A DNA stretch of 64,000 nt. Origin: Bog-257 sp963805985 (GTDB taxonomy: Bacteria > Acidobacteriota > Terriglobia > Terriglobales > Acidobacteriaceae). Both the position numbers and the translations under genes were made by a program. The stretch lies in NCBI GenBank assembly GCA_963805985.1, contig CAWDWG010000008.1:62001-126000 (forward strand), written 5' to 3'. Within the stretch, counting starts at the first letter, position 1, and each line of letters begins with the position of its first letter. The notes under the pieces are model-generated. The model did no database searches. It was not told the origin of the DNA and saw only the letters and a list, made by a program, of their open reading frames with translations. Below, in pieces: positions 8,289 to 15,894 of the stretch.

Positions 8289-8687
8289 TCACTTGATCGG
8301 TTTGACGAAGTATCCAGCGACGCGCCACTGCCCGTTCGGTTCCTGCGTCAGCGTGATCGTTTCGATCAGCGCTGGGGAGTTGGCGAACTTGGTGTGAAAT
8401 TGGATGACAACGAACTTGCCGGCAGGCGCGGCGGGGATGTTGTTGTCGGGAGTCGCGCTGGTGAGCTGCCGCGAGACCACGCTGCCATACGCGCTGCCGC
8501 CGCCCAAAGTGCTTTCCCATTGCTGGCGGGAGATTTTCTGCTGGAAGAGGGCGTCGGCATTGTCCCAGCTTTGGCCGTAATCGCCACTGTCGACCAGGGC
8601 GAGCCACTGCTGGGCGGCATCCATTGCGGCTTTGACGCTGGGGTCCTGGGCAGGGGAGCAGCTGAACAGGACGGAGACGACTATCAA
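8289..8687 (-). CDS. DUF4019-like small lipoprotein, start disturbed by a 1-base shift
   Basis: The protein matches DUF4019-type secreted proteins: AMDAAQQWLALVDSGDYGQSW near the start and WRVAGYFVKP at the end. Function is unknown. In the intact frame the only start is a TTG at 8687, giving a very short signal (MIVVSVLFSCS). Thirty-one bases upstream, at 8718, an ATG with a good ribosome site (GAAGGGA) and a TACAAT -10 box is out of frame by one. Removing one A from the run of four after that ATG would give a normal lipoprotein signal MKSFPRVCPPLIVVSVLFSC with lipobox LFSC. So the true gene probably starts at 8718 and either the assembly or the gene carries a single-base insertion. Confidence 0.75.
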   Translation of the reverse strand: MIVVSVLFSCSPAQDPSVKAAMDAAQQWLALVDSGDYGQSWDNADALFQQKISRQQWESTLGGGSAYGSVVSRQLTSATPDNNIPAAPAGKFVVIQFHTKFANSPALIETITLTQEPNGQWRVAGYFVKPIK

Positions 8688-8838
8688 CGGTGGGCAGACC
8701 CGGGGAAAGGATTTTCATAGGTCCCTTCGGACGGCGGCCACATTGTAGCCAAGGGGCGCGGGAATGTCAGTAGTTTCGGGAATCGACGGGCCGCAGATCG
8801 GCGTGGCTGCCGAAAGCGGTTTGTGCATCGAAAGCAGC

Positions 8839-9177
8839 ATGCGAAGCCTATGCCAGGGCTGGTCGATTCTTTCGTTGATTCTTGGGCTCGCGATTCTTGC
8901 GAGCGCGGGGACGCCGGGATCGTTTCGTGGAACGATCGTTGATGGGCCGCACGATGCGGCGGATAAGAACTGGATTTATGTGCAGAGCAAGAACGGGATG
9001 GCGCGACGAGTGGACATTTCGCACGCGCAGATCAGCTACGACGACGATGTGCCGGCAGCGAGTCGTCTGCCCAAGCCGGAGGAGGCGCTGATTGCGGGCG
9101 CGGACGTTCGCGTCACGGCAGAGCAGGGAAGCGATGGAGAGTGGCGGGCGAGCAGCGTCGAGATTTTGAAGAAGTAA
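8839..9177 (+). CDS. Small secreted hypothetical protein
   Basis: I do not recognise a named family. The ATG at 8839 begins a clear signal peptide (MRSLCQGWSILSLILGLAILASA); the frame stays open upstream to 8764 without conserved sequence, so 8839 is preferred. The mature part is about 90 residues, likely a small beta barrel: SFRGTIVDGP, WIYVQSKNGMARRVDI, ADVRVTAEQ and WRASSVEIL alternate hydrophobic and charged residues, as in secreted OB-like modules. It is divergent from the DUF4019 gene, with 120 bp between the two starts. Confidence 0.7.
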   Translation: MRSLCQGWSILSLILGLAILASAGTPGSFRGTIVDGPHDAADKNWIYVQSKNGMARRVDISHAQISYDDDVPAASRLPKPEEALIAGADVRVTAEQGSDGEWRASSVEILKK

Positions 9178-9507
9178 TTTAGCAGTTAGCAATTAGCTGC
9201 TAGCTTCGAGCCGCGAGCAGGTTCCCAAATTGGGAGAAGTGGTTACCTTCGTTTTTCAGAGTGCGGTTTTTTCTGTTGACAGGGAATGCGAATCGATAGG
9301 CTTGTAAGTTGGGCTTAGTGCCAACGCGTCGCCTTGACGGGTAATGGCGACGAGAGTGGTCTTTGAAAATTTGGACCCTGCGACGAGTCGTGCAAGAAGT
9401 CGCTGGGGAATCTATGGCTTCGCGATTTTCCCAAACGGCCGAGTCGCGGGCTGCACGGGATGAGGCGCAACTCGTTTTGTGATAATGGGTTGCGACGATT
9501 CTGTGCG
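9178..9507. other. Intergenic region left of the IS element
   Basis: Begins with TTAGCAGTTAGCAATTAGC, a short heptamer-type tract. The rest, to the IS end, shows no conserved gene. A 39-codon frame begins with ATG at about 9344 (MATRVVFENLDPATSR) but has no visible family or ribosome site. Confidence 0.5.
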
Positions 9508-9553
9508 TTATCAATACTTTGCAAACGGAATATAGTACTTGACACAGAATAGA
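9508..9553 (+). repeat. Left terminal inverted repeat of the IS1595-type element
   Basis: Begins TTATCAATACTTTGCAAACG and pairs with the right end at 11468-11513 with one mismatch in the first 30 positions. The inner part contains the TTGACA used as the -35 of the transposase promoter. Confidence 0.88.
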
Positions 9554-9567
9554 TTACCTGCTACATT
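9539..9567 (+). promoter_or_regulatory. Transposase promoter, TTGACA-17-TACATT
   Basis: A consensus -35 (9539-9544), 17-bp spacer and TACATT -10 (9562-9567). The transposase ATG follows after 6 nt, so the message would be leaderless. The -35 lies inside the terminal repeat, so transposase binding to the end could repress its own gene. Confidence 0.8.
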
Positions 9568-9573
9568 CGCATT

Positions 9574-10530
9574 ATGAACCTCGCCGAATTAATGCGTGAC
9601 TTCCACGACGAAACCAGCTGTGAGAGTTTTTTAGAACTGTACAGATGGCCGGACGGCGTGGAGTGCCTGAAGTGCAAGTCAAAGCACATCAGCAGAACCG
9701 TTGCCGTCGGTAAGGTGAGCAAGAAAACCGGACGGCGTGGGCCTGATCGTCACTTGTATGAGTGCATTGATTGTCGCGCACAGTTCACCGTGAAGAATGG
9801 AACGCTATTCGGCGATTCTCATATCCCTCTGGCTAAGTGGTTCGCGGCGATTGCGGTGATATGCCAAGCGAAGAAGGGCATCTCAGCGAATCAGGTTGCA
9901 CGCACGATTGGCGTCACGGTAAAGAGCGGGTGGTATCTTTGCCATCGCATCCGGGAAGCGATGAACACTGGCGATCTCCCGTTGATGAGTGGCTCGATTG
10001 AGTGCGATGAAACATATTTTGGCGGAAAGCCGCGCAAGGGAGCGATCAAGAAGGTTTATACCGACCGCAAAATCCCAGTTATGGGAATGAAGGAACGTGG
10101 CGGTCGAGTGAGATTTCGCCAAATGAAGGAGACGTCAGCTAAAGAAGCAGGTCGGCTTGTTACGGAGCACATCTCGCCAGATGCTGAGCGAATCATTACG
10201 GACGAATCCGCGCTCTACTTCTTCGGATTGACGCGAGAGCAGGCAGCAAAGCATTTCACGGTGAATCACAGCATCACATACGTCAATGGCGAGATTCATA
10301 CGAATGGCGTCGAAGGTTCGTTTTCGCTATTGAAGCGCGGTTTAGTTGGTTCTTACCATCGGCTCAGCGTCAAGCATCTTGACAGGTATTTGCGCGAGTT
10401 TGAATTCCGGGCGAACAATCGGAAGAATCCAGAAATCTTCGAAGAGGTATTGAAGAACATCGCCGCTAAGCCCCGTCTCCCTTTGCGCGTTTTGGTGGAC
10501 GGGATGCCCTCGGAGGAATCACCGTTTTGA
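9574..10530 (+). CDS. IS1595 family transposase (ISXO2-like DDE domain)
   Basis: A 318-residue transposase. An N-terminal zinc ribbon has Cys31, Cys34, Cys64 and Cys67. A helix-turn-helix (about 100-125, ISANQVARTIGVTVKSGWYL) follows. The DDE domain shows Asp145 in SIECDETYFGGK, Asp210 in IITDES and Glu247 in HTNGVEGSFSLLKRG. The C-terminal YLREFEFRANNR segment is typical of the family. All catalytic residues are present and the frame is intact, so the enzyme could be active. Its start is fixed by the promoter 6 nt upstream; no ribosome site is present. Confidence 0.95.
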   Translation: MNLAELMRDFHDETSCESFLELYRWPDGVECLKCKSKHISRTVAVGKVSKKTGRRGPDRHLYECIDCRAQFTVKNGTLFGDSHIPLAKWFAAIAVICQAKKGISANQVARTIGVTVKSGWYLCHRIREAMNTGDLPLMSGSIECDETYFGGKPRKGAIKKVYTDRKIPVMGMKERGGRVRFRQMKETSAKEAGRLVTEHISPDAERIITDESALYFFGLTREQAAKHFTVNHSITYVNGEIHTNGVEGSFSLLKRGLVGSYHRLSVKHLDRYLREFEFRANNRKNPEIFEEVLKNIAAKPRLPLRVLVDGMPSEESPF

Positions 10531-10642
10531 GTTTGGTTTTCTTGCTAGTCTTGAGATTCTTGCGCGGGAGCGGTTTCGAATTAAGCAGCTTGCGGATGAC
10601 TTGCTCGAATTCAGACTTTTCAAACTCGGGTTCATCTGGCAT
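10466..10642 (-). CDS. Small antisense ORF overlapping the transposase 3' end
   Basis: A 58-residue frame (MPDEPEFEKSEFEQVIRKLL...) starting at ATG 10642 and ending inside the transposase gene, overlapping it antisense by 65 bp. The first 20 residues are acidic and amphipathic; the rest is strongly basic (Lys/Arg/Pro-rich). The N-terminal pattern 'EPEFEKFxxxxxxLL' is reminiscent of small proteins often encoded next to transposases, but I cannot name a family. It could be a real passenger or a chance frame; the start lies outside the transposase gene, in the spacer. Confidence 0.45.
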   Translation of the reverse strand: MPDEPEFEKSEFEQVIRKLLNSKPLPRKNLKTSKKTKLKTVIPPRASRPPKRAKGDGA

Positions 10643-10738
10643 GATGTAACGTCCTATGGCAAAGCGGCGCGAACCTAGGTTGCGTCTAGGCCCGCGCCGG
10701 AAACAGTGTTAAACTAGCTGTTCGGTTGTACCCGCTGG

Positions 10739-10788
10739 CCCGTCAATGCGCCCCCTCGCGAAGGAAAACGCATTGGCGGGTTCGTTTT
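10739..10788 (+). terminator. Hairpin after the transposase, possible terminator
   Basis: CCCGTCAATGCG (10739-10750) pairs with CGCATTGGCGGG (10769-10780), 11 of 12 as Watson-Crick pairs and one G-T, followed by TTCGTTTT. It would end the transposase message before the passenger gene, which is on the other strand. Confidence 0.55.
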
Positions 10789-10871
10789 GGTGCTTGGTTA
10801 CAGGCCGCTGCTGGCGCGGGTTGCAGTTCCAGTGTGCCTACCGATTAACAACTTCAGCATTGTTCTCCCCT

Positions 10872-11288
10872 TCAATGCGTTGTCTCTTGTACAAGCTCTT
10901 TGATAACCCAACGACCGTCGGTTAGGCGATTGACCGTTCCAGTCTGCCCCAACCCGATCAAGGCGAAGTGAATCGCCCGTCCAGGTTTCTTGTCACCGAA
11001 GTCGTATGCGGTTCTCGCAATCTCGTTCTTGATCTCGTCCAGATCGACAGGGCGATTCTTCGTTTGCAGAGCTTTCAGAACTAGCTCGCGAAGGCCGCTA
11101 CCGTTCGTCGGTTCTGGTTCTGGGAATAAAGTCGGGGATTGCTTGGCGAATCGTTCCTCTTCTTCTCGCAGGAGAATCTTGAGGCCGTTTTCTGTGGCGT
11201 CTAGAGCGGCGAGCTTAGTGCGAAGGTCGGAACGATCAACCCCTATAGCGGCAAGCCGTTCTCGCAGGTCGCTCCGAATGTCTCTCAT
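10872..11288 (-). CDS. IS passenger protein: coiled coil plus winged-helix-like domain
   Basis: A 138-residue protein inside the IS1595-type element, with no relation to transposition enzymes. Residues 1-50 form a charged coiled coil (RTKLAALDATENGLKILLREEEE). After a Pro/Glu linker (about 52-63), residues 64-133 look like a winged helix: LRELVLKALQTKNRPVDLDEI, then RAIHFALIGLGQTGTVNRLTDGRWVI with the strand-turn-strand wing. The likely role is DNA binding, perhaps regulation of the element, but this is inferred. Its own promoter is convincing (TTGCCA-17-TACACT, 9 nt before the ATG). It faces the transposase gene convergently. Confidence 0.75.
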   Translation of the reverse strand: MRDIRSDLRERLAAIGVDRSDLRTKLAALDATENGLKILLREEEERFAKQSPTLFPEPEPTNGSGLRELVLKALQTKNRPVDLDEIKNEIARTAYDFGDKKPGRAIHFALIGLGQTGTVNRLTDGRWVIKELVQETTH

Positions 11289-11297
11289 AGTGGATTC

Positions 11298-11326
11298 AGT
11301 GTATCTAAATCGTCTCTGGGTGGCAA
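11298..11326 (-). promoter_or_regulatory. Promoter of the IS passenger gene, TTGCCA-17-TACACT
   Basis: Minus-strand -35 at 11321-11326 and -10 at 11298-11303 with a 17-bp spacer. Only 9 nt separate the -10 from the ATG at 11288, so the 5' leader is at most a few bases. Confidence 0.65.
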
Positions 11327-11467
11327 CAGTCTGGGGGATTTATTTTGCAGTCGGCAGTGGGACTGGGGGAATTAGCGCCAGTATACATCCAAGTCGTTAA
11401 CGGCAAAGGTGATTAATTCGCAGAACTGCGAAGTGTGGTAAGGACTGCCACAAATGTGGGACATCCA

Positions 11468-11513
11468 GTCACTCTGCGTCAAATACTACATTCCGTTTGC
11501 AAAGTATTGATAA
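11468..11513 (-). repeat. Right terminal inverted repeat of the IS1595-type element
   Basis: Reverse complement of 9508-9553 with one mismatch in the outer 30 bp and several in the inner part. Confidence 0.88.
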
Positions 11514-11794
11514 CAAACGGGTTATTGTCGCTATAAGGCCAATGTTTAGAATACTTTAGCGTAAGTGATTTGTTTTCAAGATCGAATTTTATTTGGGATG
11601 CTGTTCCCGCGGGACTTTGTTATTGCCAGAGGAGTATCGGCTCGCGATACGAAACCTTGCTGTTGATGGTCGTGACTCGGGACAAACCGCAGATCCTTCG
11701 ACTGCGCGTCCGCCCGCCGCAACAGATGCGGCGGAAAAGGCAAGGCGGACGCTCCGCTCAGGATGACAAGCTTAAAGATGGGCGTGGGGACGCT
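11514..11794. other. Intergenic region right of the IS, with a dispersed repeat
   Basis: The first 170 bp show nothing recognisable. From about 11688 to 11767 lies a full copy of the repeat also at 5139-5223 and 60432-60521 (ends GCAGATCCTTCGACTGCG and GACGCTCCGCTCAGGATGAC around a GCCGCC hairpin). Confidence 0.65.
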
Positions 11795-12060
11795 GGCCTG
11801 AAGGCCAGCTCTACCCGGCGAAGATAGTCGCGACCCGCAGCGAACCGGCAGATCCCTCGGTCGGACTAAAGTCCTCGGTCGGGATGACAGAAAAAAGGAA
11901 GGAGCCAGAGGCGCAGGCCTGAAGGCCACCTCTACCCGGCGAAGATAGTCGGCGACCCGCAGCGAACCGCAAATCCCTTGGTCGGACTAAAGTCCTCGGT
12001 CGGGATGACAGAAAAAAGGAAGGAGCCAGAGGCGCTGGCCTGAAGGCGAGCTCTAACCGG
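11795..12060. repeat. Tandem repeat, 121-bp unit, 2.2 copies
   Basis: Units start at 11795, 11916 and 12037, each with GGCCTGAAGGC. A unit holds the GGCCTGAAGGCC hairpin, CTCTACCCGGCGAAGATAGT, GACCCGCAGCGAACCG, a GTCGGACTAAAGTCCTCGGTC palindrome, GGGATGACAG and AAAAAAGGAAGGAGCCAGAG. The first two copies differ by a handful of substitutions and compensating one-base gaps; the third is cut after about 24 bp. Confidence 0.88.
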
Positions 12061-12093
12061 CAAGAGGCCAAGCGCCGAAGCTCGCGGCTCGAA

Positions 12094-12135
12094 GCTAATA
12101 GCTAATAGCTAATCGCTGATCGCTAATTGCTAATC
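12094..12135. repeat. Heptamer tract (GCTAATN)x6
   Basis: Six consecutive 7-bp units of GCTAATA/GCTAATC/GCTAATT/GCTGATC, ending next to the stop codon of the cysteine dioxygenase gene. Similar tracts occur at about 17994-18012 and 23217-23238. Confidence 0.85.
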
Positions 12136-12138
12136 GCT

Positions 12139-12736
12139 TCACTCGCCCAGCTTCCCGTACATCGAGGTGTACTGCAGGCCGATCTCGCCGCAGCTACCTT
12201 GCTCGACCGAGTAGACGACGCAGGAGTCGAAGGGGCGCGAGTAGACGTGCAGGCTGACGGCGCGCTCGTTCGAGCTCGCGCGGGTTGCGAACGTCGTGTA
12301 CTGGATTCTCCGGATCCACGGCGCAGGGATTGTCCCACGTGATGGCGACTTCGTCGGTGGGAACGATGTTGCAGTGATGCGAGGCGAGATTCTCCTCGAG
12401 CACGCGATAGTTCTGCACCAGGAAGCTGCCGATGGGCGCGGCCATCCAGCAGTTCTGGCCCTTGTGGTTGTGGATGGAGCTCTTCATGCCCGGCTCCCAG
12501 CAGAGCGAGAGCAGCTCGTAGAGATCGGTCTTGTCGATGAGGTTGCGGGTGTAGTGTTGCGGGTTCCAGAAGAGATAGGGCTTCAAGGTTTCAGGGTCGA
12601 CGGGATTGGCGCGCATGTAGTCGAGCGTGCCCTGCACTCCGGTGAAATCCTTCTCTTCGAGCTTGCGCAAGCCGGCGACGAAGTCGTCAATCGAGACCGC
12701 GCGCAAAATTTTTTGCGATGAAGTTGGTGCTGTCAT
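12139..12736 (-). pseudogene. Cysteine dioxygenase, interrupted by a +1 frameshift
   Basis: Non-heme iron enzyme that oxidises cysteine to cysteine sulfinate. The first frame gives the N-terminal two thirds with SIHNHKGQNCWM, which holds two iron-binding histidines and the cysteine of the Cys-Tyr cross-link. Around 12270-12275 the family match jumps by one base; the last third continues in the next frame (AVSLHVYSRPFDSCVVYS ... YTSMYGKLGE) with the third iron histidine and the cross-link tyrosine, ending at the stop at 12139. As read, the first frame runs into unrelated Arg-rich sequence and would be inactive. Removing one base restores a family-length protein of about 200 residues. The ATG at 12736 is preferred over 12745 because AGGAGG lies 9 nt before it. 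Confidence 0.88.
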
Positions 12737-12891
12737 AAGAGCCATCCTCCTGGGACAAACTGCTCATTCTAGATCAAGTTTGGCAGATTCTGCCCGCGAA
12801 TTGCACGCGGCGTCTCCGAGGCGGAGCGAAAATCTTTGCTTTCCCGCGATGGACGCGGAAATCCATTTGCCGCGCATTGCGATTCCAAGCA

Positions 12892-12970
12892 TATAATGTC
12901 CGCAAGAAGCACCTCTGCGGACTGCAACGCGCGTCAGCAGCGCGTCACGGGCCCGGATGGCAAGAGGTGC
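12892..12970 (+). promoter_or_regulatory. Promoter and nested inverted repeats before the M48 protease gene
   Basis: TATAAT at 12892-12897. Directly after it an inverted repeat GTCCGCA (12898-12904)/TGCGGAC (12916-12922) spans the expected start of transcription and could be an operator. A second pair, GCACCTCT (12909-12916)/AGAGGTGC (12963-12970), lies in the leader and overlaps the first. The leader is about 95 nt, with GGAG before the ATG at 12999. Confidence 0.5.
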
Positions 12971-12998
12971 GGTCCAGAGTTGAGCACTGGAGTTTCCC

Positions 12999-14309
12999 AT
13001 GAAATCGCGTGCGTTCGCAGCGATGATTGCGGTGCTGCTGGGTGTCGGCGCTTTCCTGCCTGCGCGGGCACAAGACAACACACAGTCGCAAACGTCAACT
13101 CAAGTTTCCAGCCCTTCCCCCGATCAGTCGCAACCAGCGAGCACCACCGCAAATGACAGCGGCGCGGCGACTCCGTCGGGAGACAGCGCGACGGCGCAAT
13201 CGGGAAGCGACACAACAGCGCAATCAGGAAGCGCTCCCGCGGCAGAACAGGCGAGCCCTGCGGCTGGAACGGGCAGTCCGCTGGACAGCGCGTCCGAGAC
13301 CGCGGCCTCGGCCACCGCTCCCAAGGAAACCCACAACAAGGACAAGAACGATATCGACGATATCGGCGATCGCAAAGTGGGCCAGACGGGCAAGAGTCTG
13401 GGCGACTGGTACTCGATCGATACCGACGTCAAGATGGGCAAGCAGTACGCGATGATGGTCGAGTCCAGCGCGAAGATGATTCAGGACCCAGTGATCAACG
13501 AGTACGTCAATCGCCTGGGCCAGAACCTGGTGCGCAACTCGGATGCGAAGGTGCCATTCACGATCAAGGTCGTGGATTCCGACGACATCAACGCATTCGC
13601 GCTGCCCGGCGGATTCTTCTACGTGAACACTGGCCTGATTCTCGCTGCGGACAATGAAGCTGAGTTGGCCGGCGTGATGGCGCACGAGATCGCGCACGTG
13701 GCCGCTCGCCACGCCACGCGGGAGATGACGCGGGCCAATTACATTCAGACCGCAGCGACGATTCCGCTGATCTTCGTCAATAGCTGGGGCCTGTATGAGG
13801 CGGCCAACATCGGGATCAGCCTGGCGCTGCCGGTCACGTTTATGAAGTTCTCGCGCGTCTTTGAATCGGAAGCCGACTACCTTGGCCTGCAGTACATGTA
13901 CAAGGCCGGATACGATCCGCAGGCGTTCATCGCCTTCTTCGAGAAGATCAAAGCGCTGGAGAAGGAAAAGCCGGGTGCGCTGGCCAAGGCGTTTGCCTCG
14001 CATCCCCAGACGCCGGATCGTATCGAGAAGAGCCAGGAAGAGATTCGCAACATCCTGCCGCCGCGGCCGGAATACGTTGTCGATACCTCGGAGTTCGAGT
14101 CGGTGAAAGCGCGGCTGGCGGAGTTTGAGAACCGCAAGAAGGTGATTCCCGATAACAAAAAGGACAACCAGCCGACGTTGCGGCGCACACAGACCGCCGA
14201 CAGCGGGAACGGCGGCGATAACCCGCAAGGTCAGCCTGGCGACGATCGTCCGACGTTGCAACGGCGCGATGACGACTATGCGTCAGTGACCAATCCCGTA
14301 CCGTTCTGA
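12999..14309 (+). CDS. Secreted M48 family metalloprotease
   Basis: A 436-residue exported zinc protease. The signal peptide (1-24, ending PARAQ) is followed by about 90 residues of Ser/Thr/Ala/Gln-rich linker, a conserved segment beginning GKQYAMMVESSAKMIQDP, and the catalytic motif HEIAH (229-233) in GVMAHEIAHVAARHATR. The third zinc ligand is in FESEADYLGLQYMYKAGYDP. The domain arrangement resembles BepA/YcaL-type periplasmic proteases that handle misassembled outer-membrane proteins, but without the TPR domain; the C-terminal 100 residues are charged and probably disordered. The start is well supported by the signal peptide and a GGAG ribosome site. Confidence 0.9.
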   Translation: MKSRAFAAMIAVLLGVGAFLPARAQDNTQSQTSTQVSSPSPDQSQPASTTANDSGAATPSGDSATAQSGSDTTAQSGSAPAAEQASPAAGTGSPLDSASETAASATAPKETHNKDKNDIDDIGDRKVGQTGKSLGDWYSIDTDVKMGKQYAMMVESSAKMIQDPVINEYVNRLGQNLVRNSDAKVPFTIKVVDSDDINAFALPGGFFYVNTGLILAADNEAELAGVMAHEIAHVAARHATREMTRANYIQTAATIPLIFVNSWGLYEAANIGISLALPVTFMKFSRVFESEADYLGLQYMYKAGYDPQAFIAFFEKIKALEKEKPGALAKAFASHPQTPDRIEKSQEEIRNILPPRPEYVVDTSEFESVKARLAEFENRKKVIPDNKKDNQPTLRRTQTADSGNGGDNPQGQPGDDRPTLQRRDDDYASVTNPVPF

Positions 14310-14460
14310 GGAGCGGTCGGTTGTACCTGCAGAATTGTCATCACCAGCGAAGCGAGGGATCTGCTTTGGTCGCAAACGCCACGAAAGCAGATCCCTTGTC
14401 AGCTTAGACACGTCTCGTGATGGCAAACGATTGGCTAAGCCCGGCATTCTGCGCAGCCGA
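14310..14460. other. Convergent gap with a palindromic repeat
   Basis: Between two converging genes. GAGGGATCTGCTTT and AAAGCAGATCCCTTGTCA (about 14353-14402) form a long imperfect hairpin made of the ends of the 'GTCATCCC...GGGATCTGC' repeat. It may serve as a bidirectional barrier; no T-tract is present. Confidence 0.5.
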
Positions 14461-14916
14461 TCAAGACTTCGCGATCAACTCAAATACGGGATAGTCCGCC
14501 GCGATCTGGGCGAACGCTTGCGCGCCGGAGCCGGCGGGAACCGGGAAGTAACGCTGAACTTCAGTCTTGAAGCTGTCGAGATAGGCCTTCAGGAGTTCGA
14601 GCTTGCCCGCATCCGGAATCGCGCGCAGCGAGAAGCTGCGTTGCCAGCTTCCTCGCTTGAGCGTGATCTCGCCTGCCGCTTCGGCGTTGCGCACCCATTG
14701 CGTGCGGCCTCGCGGAGCAACCAGGAAGCGGCGTCCGTCGATCTCGAGCACGTCAACCGGATTGGCGTAGAGCTTGCCGGACTTGCGGCCCCGGACCTGC
14801 AGCAGGTAATGATGCTTCATGCCGAGACCGAGTCCGACCAGAAATCCGAAGCAGCGATTGAAGAGCCGCTCGATCACCGTTGGTCGCTGGAAAGGCGCGC
14901 TGGACTTGGTTCCCAT
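14461..14916 (-). CDS. Nitroreductase/quinone reductase family protein (DDN-like split barrel)
   Basis: A 151-residue protein of the deazaflavin-dependent nitroreductase (DDN/DUF385) fold. The signature is HHYLLQVRGRKSGKLYANPVDVLEIDGRRFLVAPRG, followed by WVRNAEAAGEITLKRG, which matches the 'RGRKSG...G..W..N' pattern of the family. Members bind F420 or FMN; the actual cofactor here cannot be told from the sequence. The product is the usual length. It is a single gene, convergent with the M48 protease gene. Confidence 0.8.
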   Translation of the reverse strand: MGTKSSAPFQRPTVIERLFNRCFGFLVGLGLGMKHHYLLQVRGRKSGKLYANPVDVLEIDGRRFLVAPRGRTQWVRNAEAAGEITLKRGSWQRSFSLRAIPDAGKLELLKAYLDSFKTEVQRYFPVPAGSGAQAFAQIAADYPVFELIAKS

Positions 14917-15107
14917 GCCACTATTCTAGGCGCCGGCGAGACACGGCGTTGGAGCGGTGGTCAATTCGGGACTCGCAGCTTTTTGCTTTGCCTTTCTCGC
15001 AGCACTTCTGTTATTGTCCGCGGCAAGCAGTCCCGGCGTGATCGCGGCACGATCGCTGTCCAGCGGCGCGATGGGACGTCCGTTCAAACCGACTCAGGGG
15101 GTTCCGA

Positions 15108-15626
15108 ATGGCATTCTGTGCGAATTGTGGCAGTCAGGTAGCCGACAACGTCGCATTCTGTCCCAGCTGTGGCAAAGCGACGGGACAGGCATCTGCAAGC
15201 GGCGCAGCTGCGGCAGCACCGCAACCCGCGCCTCAACCGGTTGCGCCTCCTCCTCCGGCGGCAAGCTATCAGGCCGCTGCGCCTGTGGCTCCGGCGGCGC
15301 CGCTGGAAGAGAACATTGCCGGCATGCTGGCCTACTTTACGATTATCCCGGCCATCATCTTTCTGCTGATCGAGCCCTATAACCGCAACCGGTTCGTGCG
15401 CTTCCACTGTTTCCAGTGCCTGTTCACGGTTGGCGCTCTGGTGGTTCTTCACATTGGCCTTTCGATGATCAGCTATATGCTGCCGTTGCTGATGGTCCCC
15501 ATCTGGGGACTGCTGGGGCTGGCGGAACTTGCGCTATGGATCCTGTTGGTGATCAAGGCCTATCAGCACGTGATGTTCAAGCTGCCCATCGTCGGCGACA
15601 TAGCGGAGAAGCAGGCCGGCGCATAA
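15108..15626 (+). CDS. Zinc-ribbon membrane protein (DUF4870-like)
   Basis: Residues 1-25 form a zinc ribbon with Cys4, Cys7, Cys18 and Cys21 (MAFCANCG...FCPSCG). A Pro/Ala-rich linker (27-65) leads to a membrane domain with three or four hydrophobic helices (about 70-90, 102-125, 128-150), containing RNRFVRFHCFQ as in DUF4870/TMEM proteins. Role unknown; such proteins are common in this phylum. It is followed by palindromes and then a CPBP protease gene on the same strand, too far (268 bp) to be clearly one operon. Confidence 0.78.
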   Translation: MAFCANCGSQVADNVAFCPSCGKATGQASASGAAAAAPQPAPQPVAPPPPAASYQAAAPVAPAAPLEENIAGMLAYFTIIPAIIFLLIEPYNRNRFVRFHCFQCLFTVGALVVLHIGLSMISYMLPLLMVPIWGLLGLAELALWILLVIKAYQHVMFKLPIVGDIAEKQAGA

Positions 15627-15894
15627 CGATCAGACGACCTCCCCATTAGCGGCGCCGTTTGAGCGGCCCGGGTTGCCGTCGTGAGGAATGGTTCGCAGTT
15701 CGCGCTGGGTAGACTCAGCAGTTCGAAGCGCCGAGTCCGCGGAGCGCCTGTCGATGGAGTCTCGCGCAGCGAGACGGAAGAGGATAGCCCAGCGCTTCGG
15801 CGCTGGGTGAACATGATCTTAAGCAGCGAGCCCCTTTTAAGGGGCGACACCCCGCAGGGCAGGCCTTCAGGCCTGCGCGGACTGATAACCCCTC
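15627..15894. repeat. Palindrome array
   Basis: Holds CCCAGCGCTTCGGCGCTGGG (15787-15806), CCCCTTTTAAGGGG (about 15831-15844) and GGCAGGCCTTCAGGCCTGC (about 15867-15885), the same hairpin families as between trpB and trpA. No gene seen. Confidence 0.75.

Larger units (their letters stand above)
9508..11513. mobile_element. IS1595-type insertion element with passenger genes, about 2.0 kb
   Basis: Bounded by long terminal inverted repeats: 29 of the outer 30 bp match between 9508-9537 and 11484-11513, starting TTATCAATACTTTGC, and weaker symmetry continues about 15 bp inwards. It holds a DDE transposase (9574-10530, +), an antisense small ORF (10466-10642), a hairpin (10739-10780) and a passenger gene (10872-11288, -). 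Base composition is visibly more AT-rich than the flanks. No 8-bp target duplication is recognisable: the flanks are TCTGTGCG and CAAACGGG. So either the insertion is old, or one end has rearranged. Confidence 0.88.

Noticed and set aside
9499..11521. Target-site duplication flanking the IS1595-type element
   Set aside because: The 8 bp on each side (TCTGTGCG and CAAACGGG) do not match, also when the end is shifted by one base.
12898..12970. H-type pseudoknot riboswitch before the M48 gene
   Set aside because: The 5' arm of the first stem lies between the -10 box and the expected transcription start, so it would not be in the RNA if that -10 is used.
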